Source: Methylorubrum suomiense | GTDB taxonomy: Bacteria > Pseudomonadota > Alphaproteobacteria > Rhizobiales > Beijerinckiaceae | Assembly (NCBI RefSeq): GCF_022179765.1 | Contig: NZ_BPRE01000022.1 | Location: 1-64,000 of the forward strand | Direction of reading: 5' to 3' | Length of the DNA stretch: 64,000 nt | Shown here: positions 17,097-26,521 of the stretch, one piece after another | Position numbering within the stretch: the stretch's first letter is position 1 | How the letters are laid out: each line of letters opens with the position of its first letter | The notes under the pieces: generated by a model | Database searches by the model: none | The model's input: only the letters and a program-made list of their open reading frames with translations | What the model was told of the DNA's origin: nothing | Translations under genes and position numbers: made by a program

Positions 17097-17612
17097 GGAG
17101 GACCCGGCTCTCCGATGAATGTGCTGCACCCAATCCTCACAATAGGTTAGTAGATCCGCTCGCGAAGTCAGCGACGCGGTCGCGTTTTGCCGGCGCAAAG
17201 GGGCCGCAACGGAATTGGATCGCGCCGGTGCGTTCCCGCTCCGACATGCTTCGAGGTGGCATTCAAGTGGTCCGTGTCACGCCTCAGCCGGCATTCTTGC
17301 TAAGCGGCAATCTTCTGGCACGGCCTGATCCGACGAAGTCCCAGAATGCGCCGCCAACTACGACGGTCTTCCCTCCTGTCACCGCGCAGTCCGGCGTCAC
17401 ATCCTTGGGCTTCGGCTCATGACCCATTGCAGACGGTCGAAATGTCCGCTTCCAGGCAGTTCAATGGACCCGGTTCGGCAACTTCTGGCCAGTAGTGGCC
17501 TGTCTACTCTGGGGAGGGCTTGCCAAAAGAGCAGACAAGGTCCTGCCGAACCAACCCAGTCGTAAAGCTCGATTTGCGTCGGCCTCAAAAATGGACACCA
17601 GCACGCCGCCAG
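17097..17612. other. Non-coding stretch after att relic
   Basis: Short reading frames here have no recognisable product. No RNA gene or repeat was noticed apart from the preceding tRNA half. Confidence 0.4.
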
Positions 17613-18287
17613 TCACCGCCGCCCTGCGGCCTCCAAGCGGGTCCGGTCAACAATCTCGACCGCGCCTCGACGAAGTTCGATTAGGCCCGCCTCGGCCCAT
17701 TGTGCCAGGATACGGCTCACCACCTCGCGCACGCTTCCGACATCGTCCGCGAGCTTTTGATGGGTCACCGCGGCGACGCCCCGTGAATCGGCTTCAGTGA
17801 GGAGGCGTTGCGCGAGGCGCTGCTTCAGCGGTGCGAACGCGACCTCGTCGATCAGCGTGAACAGGCCGGACATCAATCGCGTGTAGTCATCCATGACGAA
17901 TCTGCGGAACGCCGCGCTGTCGCCGATCAGGTGCTGGAACGTGCCGACCGGCAGGGCCGCGAGTTCGGTCCGCTCCTCGGCCACGCTCTGCGCCGGAAAG
18001 GTGCCGCCGGACAGGAGACACTGAGTGGTGAGGGGGCAGGTGCCGCCCGGGCCAACCTTGTAGATCAGCACCTCGCGTCCGCCCTCCGACATCCGGAAGA
18101 TCCGCGTGCGTCCCTCCAGGCACATCAGGTAGTTGGCACACTCGCCATTTAGTTCGTAGGCGATGGCGCCTGCATCCAGCACCGGGAAATGCACGGTTCC
18201 CCGAGCGATCTGAAGATGCGCCGGGCTGAGAGCTTGAAGAAGCGGAAACCGGTCGATCCACCGCTCGACCTTTTGGGCATCCGTCAT
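17613..18287 (-). CDS. Crp/Fnr family transcriptional regulator
   Basis: This 224-residue protein has an N-terminal cyclic-nucleotide-binding-type domain (about 10-130, with FRMSEGGREVLIYKVGPGGTC) and a C-terminal HTH_Crp domain (about 145-215, with VTHQKLADDVGSVREVVSRI). The ATG at 18287 (MTDAQKVERW) fits the family, and a longer upstream reading does not. Cysteines near 49, 54, 84 and 90 could sense redox state or bind Fe-S, but the Fnr CxxC pattern is not evident. It is divergent from the pentapeptide gene, with a palindrome between them, so it may autoregulate and control that gene. Confidence 0.88.
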   Translation of the reverse strand: MTDAQKVERWIDRFPLLQALSPAHLQIARGTVHFPVLDAGAIAYELNGECANYLMCLEGRTRIFRMSEGGREVLIYKVGPGGTCPLTTQCLLSGGTFPAQSVAEERTELAALPVGTFQHLIGDSAAFRRFVMDDYTRLMSGLFTLIDEVAFAPLKQRLAQRLLTEADSRGVAAVTHQKLADDVGSVREVVSRILAQWAEAGLIELRRGAVEIVDRTRLEAAGRR

Positions 18288-18368
18288 GGCTGGCGTGGTC
18301 CCCCGGCCATGACGACGGGTTGATCGTCCGGCGCGCGTTGCGTTTTCCTCCCGCCGCGCCGGATTTGT

Positions 18369-18382
18369 GTGACCTGGGTCAC
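18369..18382. promoter_or_regulatory. Candidate Crp/Fnr-type operator
   Basis: The 14-bp sequence gtgacctgggtcac has two perfect GTGACC half-sites around a TG centre. It lies between the divergent Crp/Fnr gene (start 18287) and pentapeptide gene (start 18473). Position and symmetry suggest a binding site of the adjacent regulator. There is no experimental basis. Confidence 0.4.
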
Positions 18383-18472
18383 CGACCGGGTGCAGCGGCC
18401 CGGCATAGCATCGCGACACAACGAACACGATAAGGGTGCCCGCCATGCGTGGCGCCCGCCGGGAGTAAACCG

Positions 18473-19273
18473 ATGCGCCGCTTAGCCCTCAGCTTCATGC
18501 TCGCCGTCTTCGCTGCCGGCCCCGCCGCGGCCGAACAAGATCTGCTGCTCGGAGCCGACATGTCCTCGCCTGCCATGACGAAGGCCGAGATGAGCCGCGC
18601 CGACGTAGAGGCGATGATCCAGGCCGCGGACGGTAAGCCCATCGACCTGCACGACAAGGCGCTGTCGGGCCTCGATCTCTCCGGGTTGAATCTCCGGGGC
18701 GTCAACTTACGAACTGCGCGCCTGAACAAGGCCAATCTACGCGGCGCCGACCTCAGCGGCGCAAACCTCGAACAGGCATGGCTCCTGAAGGCAGACCTTT
18801 CCGGGGCCAAGCTCGCGGACGCGAAAATGTTCGGCATCACTGCGCGGGAGGCCAACCTCAGCGGGGCCGACCTCAGCCGGTCCATGCCCATCGGCGATTT
18901 CAAGGGCGCCAACATGAGCAGCGCCACGCTGGTCGATCTCAAGGGCGGAGCCAACATCAAGAATCAGTCCATGGGTCTGATGCGGGCGGTGTTCACCTCG
19001 GTGAACCTGTCGGGCGCGAACCTCAAGGGAGCCAACCTCGGCCGGTCACGCCTGGAGTATGCGAATCTTAAGGATGCCGATCTCACTGGCGTGGTGCTGA
19101 TGGGCTCAGACTTGTCCGGGGCCAATTTGACCGGTGCTACGGTCACGGGCGCGGACTTCAAGAACGTCGATGTCAGCGGCGCTCGTCTCATCGACCTCCA
19201 AGGTCAGTCCGAGGCCAAGGACTGGGCGGAGAGGGTGAACATCGACCGTGCCGTCACTCAGGCATCCGATTGA
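18473..19273 (+). CDS. Secreted pentapeptide-repeat protein
   Basis: This 266-residue protein has a signal peptide (RLALSFMLAVFAAGPAAA) and a long run of A(D/N)LxG pentapeptides between about residues 65 and 245 (for example GANLEQA, GADLSGANL and GANLTGATVTGADF). These build a right-handed quadrilateral beta-helix. The ATG at 18473 follows ggagta. No enzymatic motif is present. Such exported proteins may bind partners in the periplasm; the role here is unknown. It is divergent from the Crp/Fnr gene and is followed by the YeiH exporter after about 280 bases. Confidence 0.85.
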   Translation: MRRLALSFMLAVFAAGPAAAEQDLLLGADMSSPAMTKAEMSRADVEAMIQAADGKPIDLHDKALSGLDLSGLNLRGVNLRTARLNKANLRGADLSGANLEQAWLLKADLSGAKLADAKMFGITAREANLSGADLSRSMPIGDFKGANMSSATLVDLKGGANIKNQSMGLMRAVFTSVNLSGANLKGANLGRSRLEYANLKDADLTGVVLMGSDLSGANLTGATVTGADFKNVDVSGARLIDLQGQSEAKDWAERVNIDRAVTQASD

Positions 19274-19550
19274 TCCGCCCGTTCACCAACCTGACGGCCC
19301 GCCTCTGACCTCAACGGTTTCTGTCTCAAGAAACCTAGTCAGCGGTAATCTACAACGTTCCCTGATATCAGCGAAGCCGCAAACTCGGGTTGCCCAATCG
19401 ACAAGACTGGCTTCAAGCCAAAGCACGACGTTCGTCGTCCCCAGCCAAATCATCGCATCGCGTGATCAAAATGATCGATACGTTCCGTTGGATCGAACGA
19501 ATGGACGCGGTCATGGTCGTGGCAGATCCAGTCCGCGAGGTGCACGCACC

Positions 19551-20633
19551 ATGCCCGCAGCAGCCTTTCTCCGATCACGCGCGCTTGCTCTGTCTTCCAT
19601 CCTGCCCGGCCTGAGCCTTTGCCTCGCGGTGACGGGCGCCGCCCTCGGGCTGGAGATGGTCGAGAAGCATATCTTCGGCCGTGCGTGGCTGGAGGCTCTG
19701 GTCCTCTCCATCGTGCTGGGCACGGCCGTCCGCACGGCCTGGAACCCTGGTCGGCGCTTCGCTCGCGGTATCGCGTTCGGCGCCAAGACCGTCCTGGAAA
19801 TCGCCGTCGTCCTGCTCGGCGCCTCGCTCAGCCTCGGGACGCTGCTCGCGGCCGGGCCGGGGCTCCTCGTCGGCATCGCGGTGGTGGTGGCCCTCGCCAT
19901 TGCGGCGAGCTACGGCATCGGCCGAGTTCTCGGGTTGACCCCGCGCCTGGCCATCCTCGTCGCCTGCGGCAACTCGATCTGTGGAAACTCGGCGATCGCG
20001 GCGGCGGCCCCGGTGATCGACGCGGACGGCGAGGACGTCGCCTCTTCCATCGCCTTCACCGCCGTGCTCGGCGTTCTCGTCGTTCTCGGGTTGCCGCTGC
20101 TCGTGCCGCTGCTCGGACTCTCACCGATGCAGTACGGTGTGCTCGCGGGGCTCACGGTCTACGCCGTGCCGCAGGTTCTCGCCGCAACCGCCCCGGTGGC
20201 CGCCCTCAGCGTCCAAGTCGGCACCCTGGTCAAGCTGGTCCGCGTGCTGATGCTTGGGCCAGTGGTCCTGGCTCTCTCGCTCGGGATTAGCTGGCTGCGC
20301 GCGGGGACGGGCGTGACCGTACCGCACCGCACGGCCGGCGAGCGCCCCGCCTCGGGCCGGATGCCGCTGCACCGGCTGGTGCCGTGGTTCATCCTCGCCT
20401 TCCTGGCCTTGACGGGTCTTCGCTCCGCGGAGCTCGTTCCCGAAGCGGCTTTGCACCCCATGGCCGCGGCGGCGAACGCGCTGACCATCGTGTCGATGGC
20501 GGCCCTCGGCCTCGGCGTCGACGTGCGCAGCGTCGCCAAGGCGGGACCACGCGTCACCCTGGCGGTAGTCGCTTCGCTCGCCGCCCTGACGGCCGTGAGC
20601 CTCGGGCTGATCCGCCTGCTCGGCATCGCCTGA
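19551..20633 (+). CDS. yeiH: YeiH family putative sulfate exporter
   Basis: This 360-residue membrane protein has about ten helices. It carries the family motif VACGNSICGNSAIAAAAPVI (around residues 135-154), with AVLGASLSLG-like and YAVPQVLAA segments. UPF0324/YeiH proteins (Pfam Cons_hypoth698) are putative sulfate or sulfite exporters found near sulfonate and sulfite metabolism genes. The ATG at 19551 (MPAAAFLRSR) is chosen because the hydrophobic core begins directly after it; the longer upstream reading is poor. A sulfite-oxidase-type gene follows 64 bases downstream, so the two probably form one unit that converts and expels sulfur oxyanions. Confidence 0.88.
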   Translation: MPAAAFLRSRALALSSILPGLSLCLAVTGAALGLEMVEKHIFGRAWLEALVLSIVLGTAVRTAWNPGRRFARGIAFGAKTVLEIAVVLLGASLSLGTLLAAGPGLLVGIAVVVALAIAASYGIGRVLGLTPRLAILVACGNSICGNSAIAAAAPVIDADGEDVASSIAFTAVLGVLVVLGLPLLVPLLGLSPMQYGVLAGLTVYAVPQVLAATAPVAALSVQVGTLVKLVRVLMLGPVVLALSLGISWLRAGTGVTVPHRTAGERPASGRMPLHRLVPWFILAFLALTGLRSAELVPEAALHPMAAAANALTIVSMAALGLGVDVRSVAKAGPRVTLAVVASLAALTAVSLGLIRLLGIA

Positions 20634-20697
20634 AATAGGCCTGCCACCCGGCGCGTATGAGCGCGTTGGAGTCCGACCTTCTGCGATAGAGACACCC

Positions 20698-21789
20698 ATG
20701 TCGAGCTTGACCGAGCGTATGGCGCGCCTGATCGTTCATGGGGAGCGCCCCTACAATGCCGAGCCACCGCTGACCCGCCTGCGGGCCCGTTACCGGACCC
20801 CTGCGGAAGACTTCTACGTCCGCTCCCACGGCGACCTGCCGGAGATCGACGCCGCCGCATGGCGCCTGTCCGTCGATGGCGCGCATGTCGGTCCCCTCGA
20901 TCTGTCGCTGGCGGATCTGCGCGCGCGTTTTCCCGAGGCGACCGTCACGGCCACGATGCAGTGCGCCGGCAACCGCCGCGCCGATATGCGGGCGGTCGCC
21001 CCAGTCTCGGGCGATCCTTGGGACGGCGGCGCCATCGGGACGGCGGACTGGACCGGCGTCCGCCTCGGCGACGTCCTGCGTGCGGCGGGCGTAGCGCCAG
21101 GAGCGAACCTCCACTCGGACCTCCATGTGGCCTTCGAGAGCCAAGATGTGGTGGAGGGACGGCCCTACGGCGTCTCGATCCCGCTCGCCAAGGCGGTCGC
21201 CGGCGAGACACTGCTGGCCTTCGCGATGAACGGGGCATCGCTGTTGCCCGAGCACGGCTTCCCCGTGCGGGCCGTCGTGCCGGGCTTCGCGGGCGTGCGC
21301 AGCCCGAAATGGCTGAAGCGCATCACGGTGCAGGACCATCCCTCGACCAACCCGATGCAAGCCGACGACTACAAGCTGTTCCCGCCGGACGTGACGGCCG
21401 AGACCGCCAATCCCGCGAAAGGCCACACCATCGAAACGATGCCGCTTAACGCCGCGATCTGCGAGCCCGCGCGCGGAGCCCGGCTCAAGGCGGGCGAGAC
21501 CACCATTCGCGGGTACGCCATCGCGGGAGATCGGGCGATCGTGCGCGTCGATGTCTCGGGCGATGGCGGTCGGTCCTGGCATCAAGCTACGCTGGAACAC
21601 GAGGCCGGCGCTCCCTTCGCCTGGACGTTCTGGGAGATCGTGCTGGACCTTCCGTCCGGCGAGCGCGACCTCGTGGTGCGCGCCTGGGACAGCGCCGGGC
21701 AGACCCAGCCGGCGCGGCCGGACGAGACGTGGAACTTCAAGGGCTACCTCAGCGCCTCCTGGCACCGTGTGTGGGTCGAGGTCGCCTGA
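20698..21789 (+). CDS. Sulfite oxidase family molybdenum enzyme (cytoplasmic type)
   Basis: This 363-residue protein has an oxidoreductase molybdopterin-binding domain (about 35-210) with the Mo-ligand cysteine in TATMQCAGNRR. Further molybdopterin contacts are PEHGFPVRAVVPGFAGVRSPKW. A C-terminal Mo-co dimerisation domain (about 235-360, Ig-like) resembles sulfite oxidase. No signal peptide, heme-binding cytochrome b5 domain or Tat motif is present. It probably oxidises sulfite to sulfate or acts on a related substrate in the cytoplasm. It is a separate paralogue of the Tat-exported SorA at 26522. It ends 14 bases from the convergent LysR gene. Confidence 0.87.
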   Translation: MSSLTERMARLIVHGERPYNAEPPLTRLRARYRTPAEDFYVRSHGDLPEIDAAAWRLSVDGAHVGPLDLSLADLRARFPEATVTATMQCAGNRRADMRAVAPVSGDPWDGGAIGTADWTGVRLGDVLRAAGVAPGANLHSDLHVAFESQDVVEGRPYGVSIPLAKAVAGETLLAFAMNGASLLPEHGFPVRAVVPGFAGVRSPKWLKRITVQDHPSTNPMQADDYKLFPPDVTAETANPAKGHTIETMPLNAAICEPARGARLKAGETTIRGYAIAGDRAIVRVDVSGDGGRSWHQATLEHEAGAPFAWTFWEIVLDLPSGERDLVVRAWDSAGQTQPARPDETWNFKGYLSASWHRVWVEVA

Positions 21790-21803
21790 AGGGCCGCCCC
21801 CCG

Positions 21804-22688
21804 TCAGGGGGCGGCACGGATCAGGTCGAGCAAGGCGTCGGCGGCGCGACTGCGGTAGCGCTCCTTGTGGCGCAGGACCCGGAAGGTTCGCGTCGGCAGA
21901 GCGAAGGGCACGGCGACGAGCGCTCCGGTTCGCAGAGAGGGTCCGACCACCGCTTCGGATAGAACGCTCGCCCCGGCCCCCGCCACGACGGCGGCGAGGA
22001 CAGCCTCGTTCGACGGCAGTTCGAGGGCAACCGTGAGTGCGTCCGGTGCGATGCCCAGCGCGACGATCGCCGCCTCGAAGGCGGAGCGCGTGCCCGATCC
22101 GGGTTCGCGCAGCACCCAGGAGACTGAAGCGAGGTCGGATCGTCCCGACCGCGCGCGTGCGGCCAACGGGTGATCAGGCGCGATGACGAGGATCAGCCGG
22201 TCCTCGGCGACCGGAGTGCTCGCGAGGCTGCCGTCCTCGATCGGGCCCTCCACGAAGGCGAGTTCCGCCGTCCCGGCTCGGACCGCCTCGGCGGCTTCGG
22301 CGGTGTTGCCGATGCCGAGCCGCAGGACGATGTCGGGATAGGCCGCCCGAAAGGCGACGAGGTGCCGGGGGAGCCAGTGGCTGGCGATGGTCTGGCTCGC
22401 CTGGATGGACAGCGTGCCGCGCCGCAAGCCGCTGAGGTCCGCGAGCACCTGTTCGGCCGCCTGGGCGCGGGCGAGCACCGCGCGAGCCTCGCTGAGAAAG
22501 ACGCCGCCCGCTTCGGTCAGTTCGATGCCCCGGCCGACCCGGTGGAACAACTTGACGGCGTGCCGAGTCTCCAGTGCGCTGATGGCGGCGCTGACCGCCG
22601 ACTGGACGAGGTTCAGCGCCTCGGCCGCCCGCGTGACGTGCTGGCGCTCGGCAACCGCCACGAAGATGCGCAACTGGTCGAGGGTCAT
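21804..22688 (-). CDS. LysR family transcriptional regulator
   Basis: This 294-residue protein has an N-terminal winged HTH (MTLDQLRIFVAVAERQHVTR ... AVSAAISALE, residues 1-60) and a periplasmic-binding-like effector domain (about 90-290). In other proteobacteria a LysR regulator of this type (YeiE) sits beside and controls yeiH. The neighbouring exporter and sulfite oxidase are therefore likely targets, but that is inference. It lies 61 bases downstream of the anti-sigma gene on the same strand and could also be read from that operon. The ATG at 22688 is the family start. Confidence 0.88.
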   Translation of the reverse strand: MTLDQLRIFVAVAERQHVTRAAEALNLVQSAVSAAISALETRHAVKLFHRVGRGIELTEAGGVFLSEARAVLARAQAAEQVLADLSGLRRGTLSIQASQTIASHWLPRHLVAFRAAYPDIVLRLGIGNTAEAAEAVRAGTAELAFVEGPIEDGSLASTPVAEDRLILVIAPDHPLAARARSGRSDLASVSWVLREPGSGTRSAFEAAIVALGIAPDALTVALELPSNEAVLAAVVAGAGASVLSEAVVGPSLRTGALVAVPFALPTRTFRVLRHKERYRSRAADALLDLIRAAP

Positions 22689-22749
22689 GGCGTCTCGTGC
22701 TCGGCGGGGGCCTTGGCCGGCGTGGTCCGGCAGGGTTCGGATACGAGCA

Positions 22750-23547
22750 TCACCGCGCGACTTCGCGCTTGCCCGAGACCTGCGCATCGACCGCCTCGGC
22801 GACCCGGAGCAGCCGCGCCTCGTCCGTGCGGGCCGTCACCACGTAGGACATCCCGGCATCGATCCACGAGAAGGCGGCCACGTCGTCGGCGCGGGCGTAG
22901 CGGAACACGCCGCGCCCGCCGGTCGGCCCGGCCCGGCTGTACAGGGTCAGGCGGGTGCCCCGGTCGTCGTCGTACATCAGCATCGCCGCCGGCTCGTCTC
23001 CGGCGGGGAGCAGGCGCCCGCCCATGAGCCGGAATCCCTGCGCCCGCAGGTCCGGCACGGTGACGGGCCGGCCCAGGCGCGCGCTGAGCCATCGCACGAG
23101 GTCGGTCGAGCCGTCGGCGCGGACCTCGACCGGATGGGCGGCCTCGACCACGTAGGTGCGGAAGGCGGAGACGGCCGCCTGCGTCATCGGTTCGGCGTGG
23201 GCGCCCGGGCCCGGCACGGCGCCGCGCCCGGCCCACCCGGCCGCGCCGCCGAGGGCGAGCAGGAGCGCCGCCGCCGCCGCGCTCGGCCACCGACGCGGGA
23301 GGCGCATCCGGCGCGAGCCTGCGAGGTTCGCGATGCGCAGGCGGGCGGGGATCGGCTCGTCCGCCACGGGCGCGAGGCGCGCCCGCAGGCGTTCCCGCAC
23401 CTCCCGGTCGGCGGCGACCCGGGCGGCTGCCTCCGGATGCGCGGCGAGCCACGCCTCGACGCGGGCGCGGCGGCCCGGATCGAGCCGTCCGTCCACAAAG
23501 GCGTGCAGGTCGTCCTCGCCGACGGGACGCGGGTCGGACGCGGTCAT
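22750..23547 (-). CDS. Anti-sigma factor, first ECF pair
   Basis: This 265-residue protein has an N-terminal zinc-finger-type anti-sigma region (DLHAFVDGRLDPGRR, about 13-27) lacking the full HxxxCxxC motif. One membrane helix lies near 88-104 (SAAAAALLLALGGAAGW). A periplasmic domain of about 155 residues follows. It should hold the ECF factor at the membrane until a periplasmic signal arrives. Its ATG overlaps the ECF stop by 4 bases. The start at 23547 avoids an out-of-family extension. Confidence 0.85.
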   Translation of the reverse strand: MTASDPRPVGEDDLHAFVDGRLDPGRRARVEAWLAAHPEAAARVAADREVRERLRARLAPVADEPIPARLRIANLAGSRRMRLPRRWPSAAAAALLLALGGAAGWAGRGAVPGPGAHAEPMTQAAVSAFRTYVVEAAHPVEVRADGSTDLVRWLSARLGRPVTVPDLRAQGFRLMGGRLLPAGDEPAAMLMYDDDRGTRLTLYSRAGPTGGRGVFRYARADDVAAFSWIDAGMSYVVTARTDEARLLRVAEAVDAQVSGKREVAR

Positions 23548-24053
23548 TTCACCCTCCGCAGATGCCCGGTGACGATCGTGGGAGCCCGGTCGAGGAAGGC
23601 GCGCAACCGGCCGCGCGCCCGGCTGAGGCGCGACATCACCGTGCCGACGGGGATCGCGAGCACGGCGGCGACCTCGGCATAGGACATGTCCTCGACCGCG
23701 ACGAGGAGCAGGACGGACCGCTGCTCCTCGGGAAGCGCGGCGATCCCGTCGAGCACGTCCCGCGCGCCCACGGCCGCCTCGGGATCGACCCCGACCTCCG
23801 CGATCTCCATCAGCGCCTCCGGGCCGACCTCGATGCCCCGGCGGCGGCGCACGCCTTCGAGGTAGCGGTTGCGCAGGATCGCGAACAGCCACGCCCGCAG
23901 ATCGCCCTCGCGGCGCTGCGGCCAGGCGCGGATCGCCCGTTCCAGCGTGTCCTGGACGAGGTCGTCGGCTGCTTCGCGCTGCCGCAGCAGCGCGGTCGCG
24001 TAGCGCCGCAGGGCCGGAATCTGCGGTTCGATCAGGACGGCGAGGTCGTCCAA
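23544..24053 (-). CDS. ECF RNA polymerase sigma factor, first pair
   Basis: This 169-residue protein has sigma region 2 (about 10-75: YATALLRQREAADDLVQDTLERA ... LRAWLFAILRN) and region 4 (about 105-155: LPEEQRSVLLLVAVEDMSYAEVA ... VGTVMSRLSRAR). It is paired with the overlapping membrane anti-sigma gene and is divergent from the DUF305/propeller pair. In Sinorhizobium, ECF factors of this general kind respond to sulfite and control a sulfite dehydrogenase, which fits the neighbours here (inference). Confidence 0.9.
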   Translation of the reverse strand: MDDLAVLIEPQIPALRRYATALLRQREAADDLVQDTLERAIRAWPQRREGDLRAWLFAILRNRYLEGVRRRRGIEVGPEALMEIAEVGVDPEAAVGARDVLDGIAALPEEQRSVLLLVAVEDMSYAEVAAVLAIPVGTVMSRLSRARGRLRAFLDRAPTIVTGHLRRVK

Positions 24054-24250
24054 GGGTGGTCTCCGGATCGCGGCTACGGCGATGCCCGTGCCGCTGTTCG
24101 GAACAGAGATGCCGGAATTGCCCGAACTATTCCAAGCTTGGCCCCGGCGAGCCGATCACGCATCCGTGACCGCTTGACCGGGAGCGCCGGGGAATATCCC
24201 GGCCCGGCCGGCATCTCTCCCCGCGTGACCTCGACACTGCGGGAGAGACC

Positions 24251-24649
24251 ATGCGCGGAGCACCGACGGCGATCCTCATCACCTTGTTCATGGCCGGGGG
24301 TGTCCTGGGCGGCGGCATGATGATGCGCGCCGGGCATGCGGAGACCGCCCCCGGCGGCTTCGATGCGATGATGGCCCAATCGATGGCGCGGATGCACGCG
24401 GACATGACGGTGTCGCCGTCCGGCGACCCCGACCGGGATTTCGCCGCCATGATGATCCCGCACCATCAGGGCGCGATCGAGATGGCGAAGGCCGAACTCG
24501 CATACGGCCGCGACCCGGTCCTGCGTCGGCTCGCGCAGGGCATCGTCGTCGAGCAGGCGCAGGAGATCGAGGTCATGCGCCGCGCCCTCGCCGAGCGACC
24601 GGTCGCGCAGACCCCACCGACGCAGCCGCCGGCCCGCCACCACCACTGA
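24251..24649 (+). CDS. DUF305 family exported protein
   Basis: This 132-residue protein has an N-terminal membrane/signal segment (ILITLFMAGGVLGGGMM). The DUF305 core is DFAAMMIPHHQGAIEMAKAEL, and the C-terminus is His-rich (ARHHH). DUF305 is a ferritin-like helical domain; some members (CopM type) bind copper in the periplasm through Met and His residues, which are abundant here. It is divergent from the ECF gene and lies 46 bases ahead of the propeller gene, so it is probably under that ECF factor's control. Confidence 0.85.
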   Translation: MRGAPTAILITLFMAGGVLGGGMMMRAGHAETAPGGFDAMMAQSMARMHADMTVSPSGDPDRDFAAMMIPHHQGAIEMAKAELAYGRDPVLRRLAQGIVVEQAQEIEVMRRALAERPVAQTPPTQPPARHHH

Positions 24650-24695
24650 GCGGATCGCCGTCCCCCGTCCCGACCATCAGCGCGAAGAGACCTTC

Positions 24696-26138
24696 ATGAT
24701 GCGACACCTCATTCCGGCGACCCTGCTGCTCGCCCTCCTCGGCGGGACCGCGCTTGCGGGCCAGGCGCCGGGGCCCGCCTCGGCGCCGGACGTGCCGGTC
24801 GGCCCCCGCGACCGGTTCTACACCTCGGACCAGTTCTCCAACACGGTCTCGGTGATCGACCCAGCCGCCAATACGCTCCTAGGCGTGATCCGTCTCGGCG
24901 ACACGACGCCCGCGAACCTGAGCCCGCTCTATCGCGGCCAGCTCCTGGTCCACGGCATGGGCTTCTCGCCCGACCGCAAGACCCTGCTCGCCGTCTCGAT
25001 CGGCTCGAACTCGGTCAGCTTCATCGACACCGCCACCAACACTGTGCGCCGCACAACCTATGTCGGCCGCTCGCCGCACGAGGCGTTCTTCACGCCGGAT
25101 GGGCGCGAGGTCTGGGTCAGCGTGCGCGGCGAGGACTACGTCGCGATCCTCGACGCGGGGACCGGCAAGGAGACGGGCCGGATCACGGTGCCAAACGGGC
25201 CCGGCATGACGATCTTCTCGCCCGACGGGCGTTACGGCTACGTCTGCTCCAGCTTCAGCCCCGAGACGGTCGCCATCGACGTGAAGAGCCGCGAGATCGT
25301 CGGGCGGATCAAGCAGGAGAGCCCGTTCTGCCCCGACATCGCGGCGACGCCCGACGGCAAGCAGGTGTGGTTCACCCTCAAGGACGTCGGCCGCGTCCAG
25401 GTGTTCGAGGCCACGCCGCCGTTCAAGGCGCTCAAGACCATCGAGACCGGACCGATCACCAACCACGTCAACATCGCGCGCACGAAGGCCGGGCAGTTCG
25501 CCTACGTGACGATCGGCGGCCTGAACCAAGTGAAGGTGTTCCGCACCGACGACTTCTCGCAGGTCGCGACGATTCCCACCGGCGCGCTCCCGCACGGCCT
25601 CTGGCCCTCGGGCGATGGTTCGCGGATCTATGTCGGCCTGGAGAATGCCGACGCGGTCGCGGTGATCGACACCGGCAGCAACGCGGTGATCGCCACCATC
25701 CCGATCGGCCAGGGGCCGCAGGGGGTGGCCTACGTCCCGGACGCGGTGTCGGAGGGAGCGGGTGCGCCGAACCTCCAGCCGCTGGGCGCGGCGGGCCAGT
25801 CGAGCACGCTGACGCTGGCCGGGCCGGATGGCAAGGCGGCCACGCAGGTCACGCTGTTCGACCAGGGCGTGTTGCAGACCCTGCAGGCGGCGGTGACGGG
25901 CCTCACGCCGAAGAAGCCCTACGTGCTGGCCCTGTCGGCCGATCCGAAGGGCGCCGGGCCGCTGGAGCCGCTGGCCGCCTTCATGACGAACCCGGCGGGC
26001 GCGGCCATCGTCAACGCCGTGGGCCCGATCCGGCAGGTGACGCAGAACGCGAACGAGGCCGCGCGGCGAAGCCTCGTCATCGTCGAGGGCAAGCCCGGCG
26101 AGACCGGCGCGACGGTCCAGACGCAGGCACCGCGCTGA
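24696..26138 (+). CDS. Exported YncE-like (YVTN) beta-propeller protein
   Basis: This 480-residue protein has a signal peptide (HLIPATLLLALLGGTALAG). About seven YVTN-type repeats lie between residues 35 and 355 (SNTVSVIDPAANTLLGVI, VSFIDTATNTVRRT, VAVIDTGSNAVIATIPIG). A C-terminal domain of about 120 residues (360-480) follows. Propellers of this type are periplasmic and mediate binding; no enzymatic site is seen. It follows the DUF305 gene in the same unit and converges on the sorAB operon. Confidence 0.85.
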   Translation: MMRHLIPATLLLALLGGTALAGQAPGPASAPDVPVGPRDRFYTSDQFSNTVSVIDPAANTLLGVIRLGDTTPANLSPLYRGQLLVHGMGFSPDRKTLLAVSIGSNSVSFIDTATNTVRRTTYVGRSPHEAFFTPDGREVWVSVRGEDYVAILDAGTGKETGRITVPNGPGMTIFSPDGRYGYVCSSFSPETVAIDVKSREIVGRIKQESPFCPDIAATPDGKQVWFTLKDVGRVQVFEATPPFKALKTIETGPITNHVNIARTKAGQFAYVTIGGLNQVKVFRTDDFSQVATIPTGALPHGLWPSGDGSRIYVGLENADAVAVIDTGSNAVIATIPIGQGPQGVAYVPDAVSEGAGAPNLQPLGAAGQSSTLTLAGPDGKAATQVTLFDQGVLQTLQAAVTGLTPKKPYVLALSADPKGAGPLEPLAAFMTNPAGAAIVNAVGPIRQVTQNANEAARRSLVIVEGKPGETGATVQTQAPR

Positions 26139-26187
26139 CGGGACGAGGGGGGCGGTCGCCGGACCGCCCCCTGTTTCCAGCCGCGCC

Positions 26188-26508
26188 TCAGTAGGTGTCG
26201 GCGAGGTAGGCGGCGATGGCCTTGGCCTGCGCCGCGTCGATCGGCGCGTGGTAGACCTTGACCATCTTGGTCACCTCGGACTCCCAGAAGGCCGCGCCTT
26301 TGCCGGGCGGCTGCATCGCGATGTAGTCCACCGAATGGCAGACGAGGCAGTTCGCCTGGGCCGCCTCGAAGCCCTCCGCGTGCGTGCCGGCCTTCGGCGC
26401 CCGCAGCTCCGCGGTCGGCTCCGGCACCGCGTAGGATTTCGGGGCGGCGAGGGCCGCGCCGGTGGCGAGGGCAAGCGCCGCCGTCAGGGCGAGGGTGGTG
26501 CGGGTCAT
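26188..26508 (-). CDS. sorB: Cytochrome c subunit of sulfite dehydrogenase (SorB)
   Basis: This 106-residue protein has a signal peptide (TRTTLALTAALALATGAALA). A single c-type heme site, CLVCHSVDY (CXXCH, about residues 53-57), and Met residues downstream as possible axial ligand fit SorB. It would take electrons from SorA in the periplasm and pass them to the respiratory chain. It lies 13 bases after the sorA stop in the same operon. The ATG at 26508 gives the canonical signal peptide; longer in-frame readings overlap sorA. Confidence 0.88.
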   Translation of the reverse strand: MTRTTLALTAALALATGAALAAPKSYAVPEPTAELRAPKAGTHAEGFEAAQANCLVCHSVDYIAMQPPGKGAAFWESEVTKMVKVYHAPIDAAQAKAIAAYLADTY

Positions 26509-26521
26509 CGTCGTCACTCCC

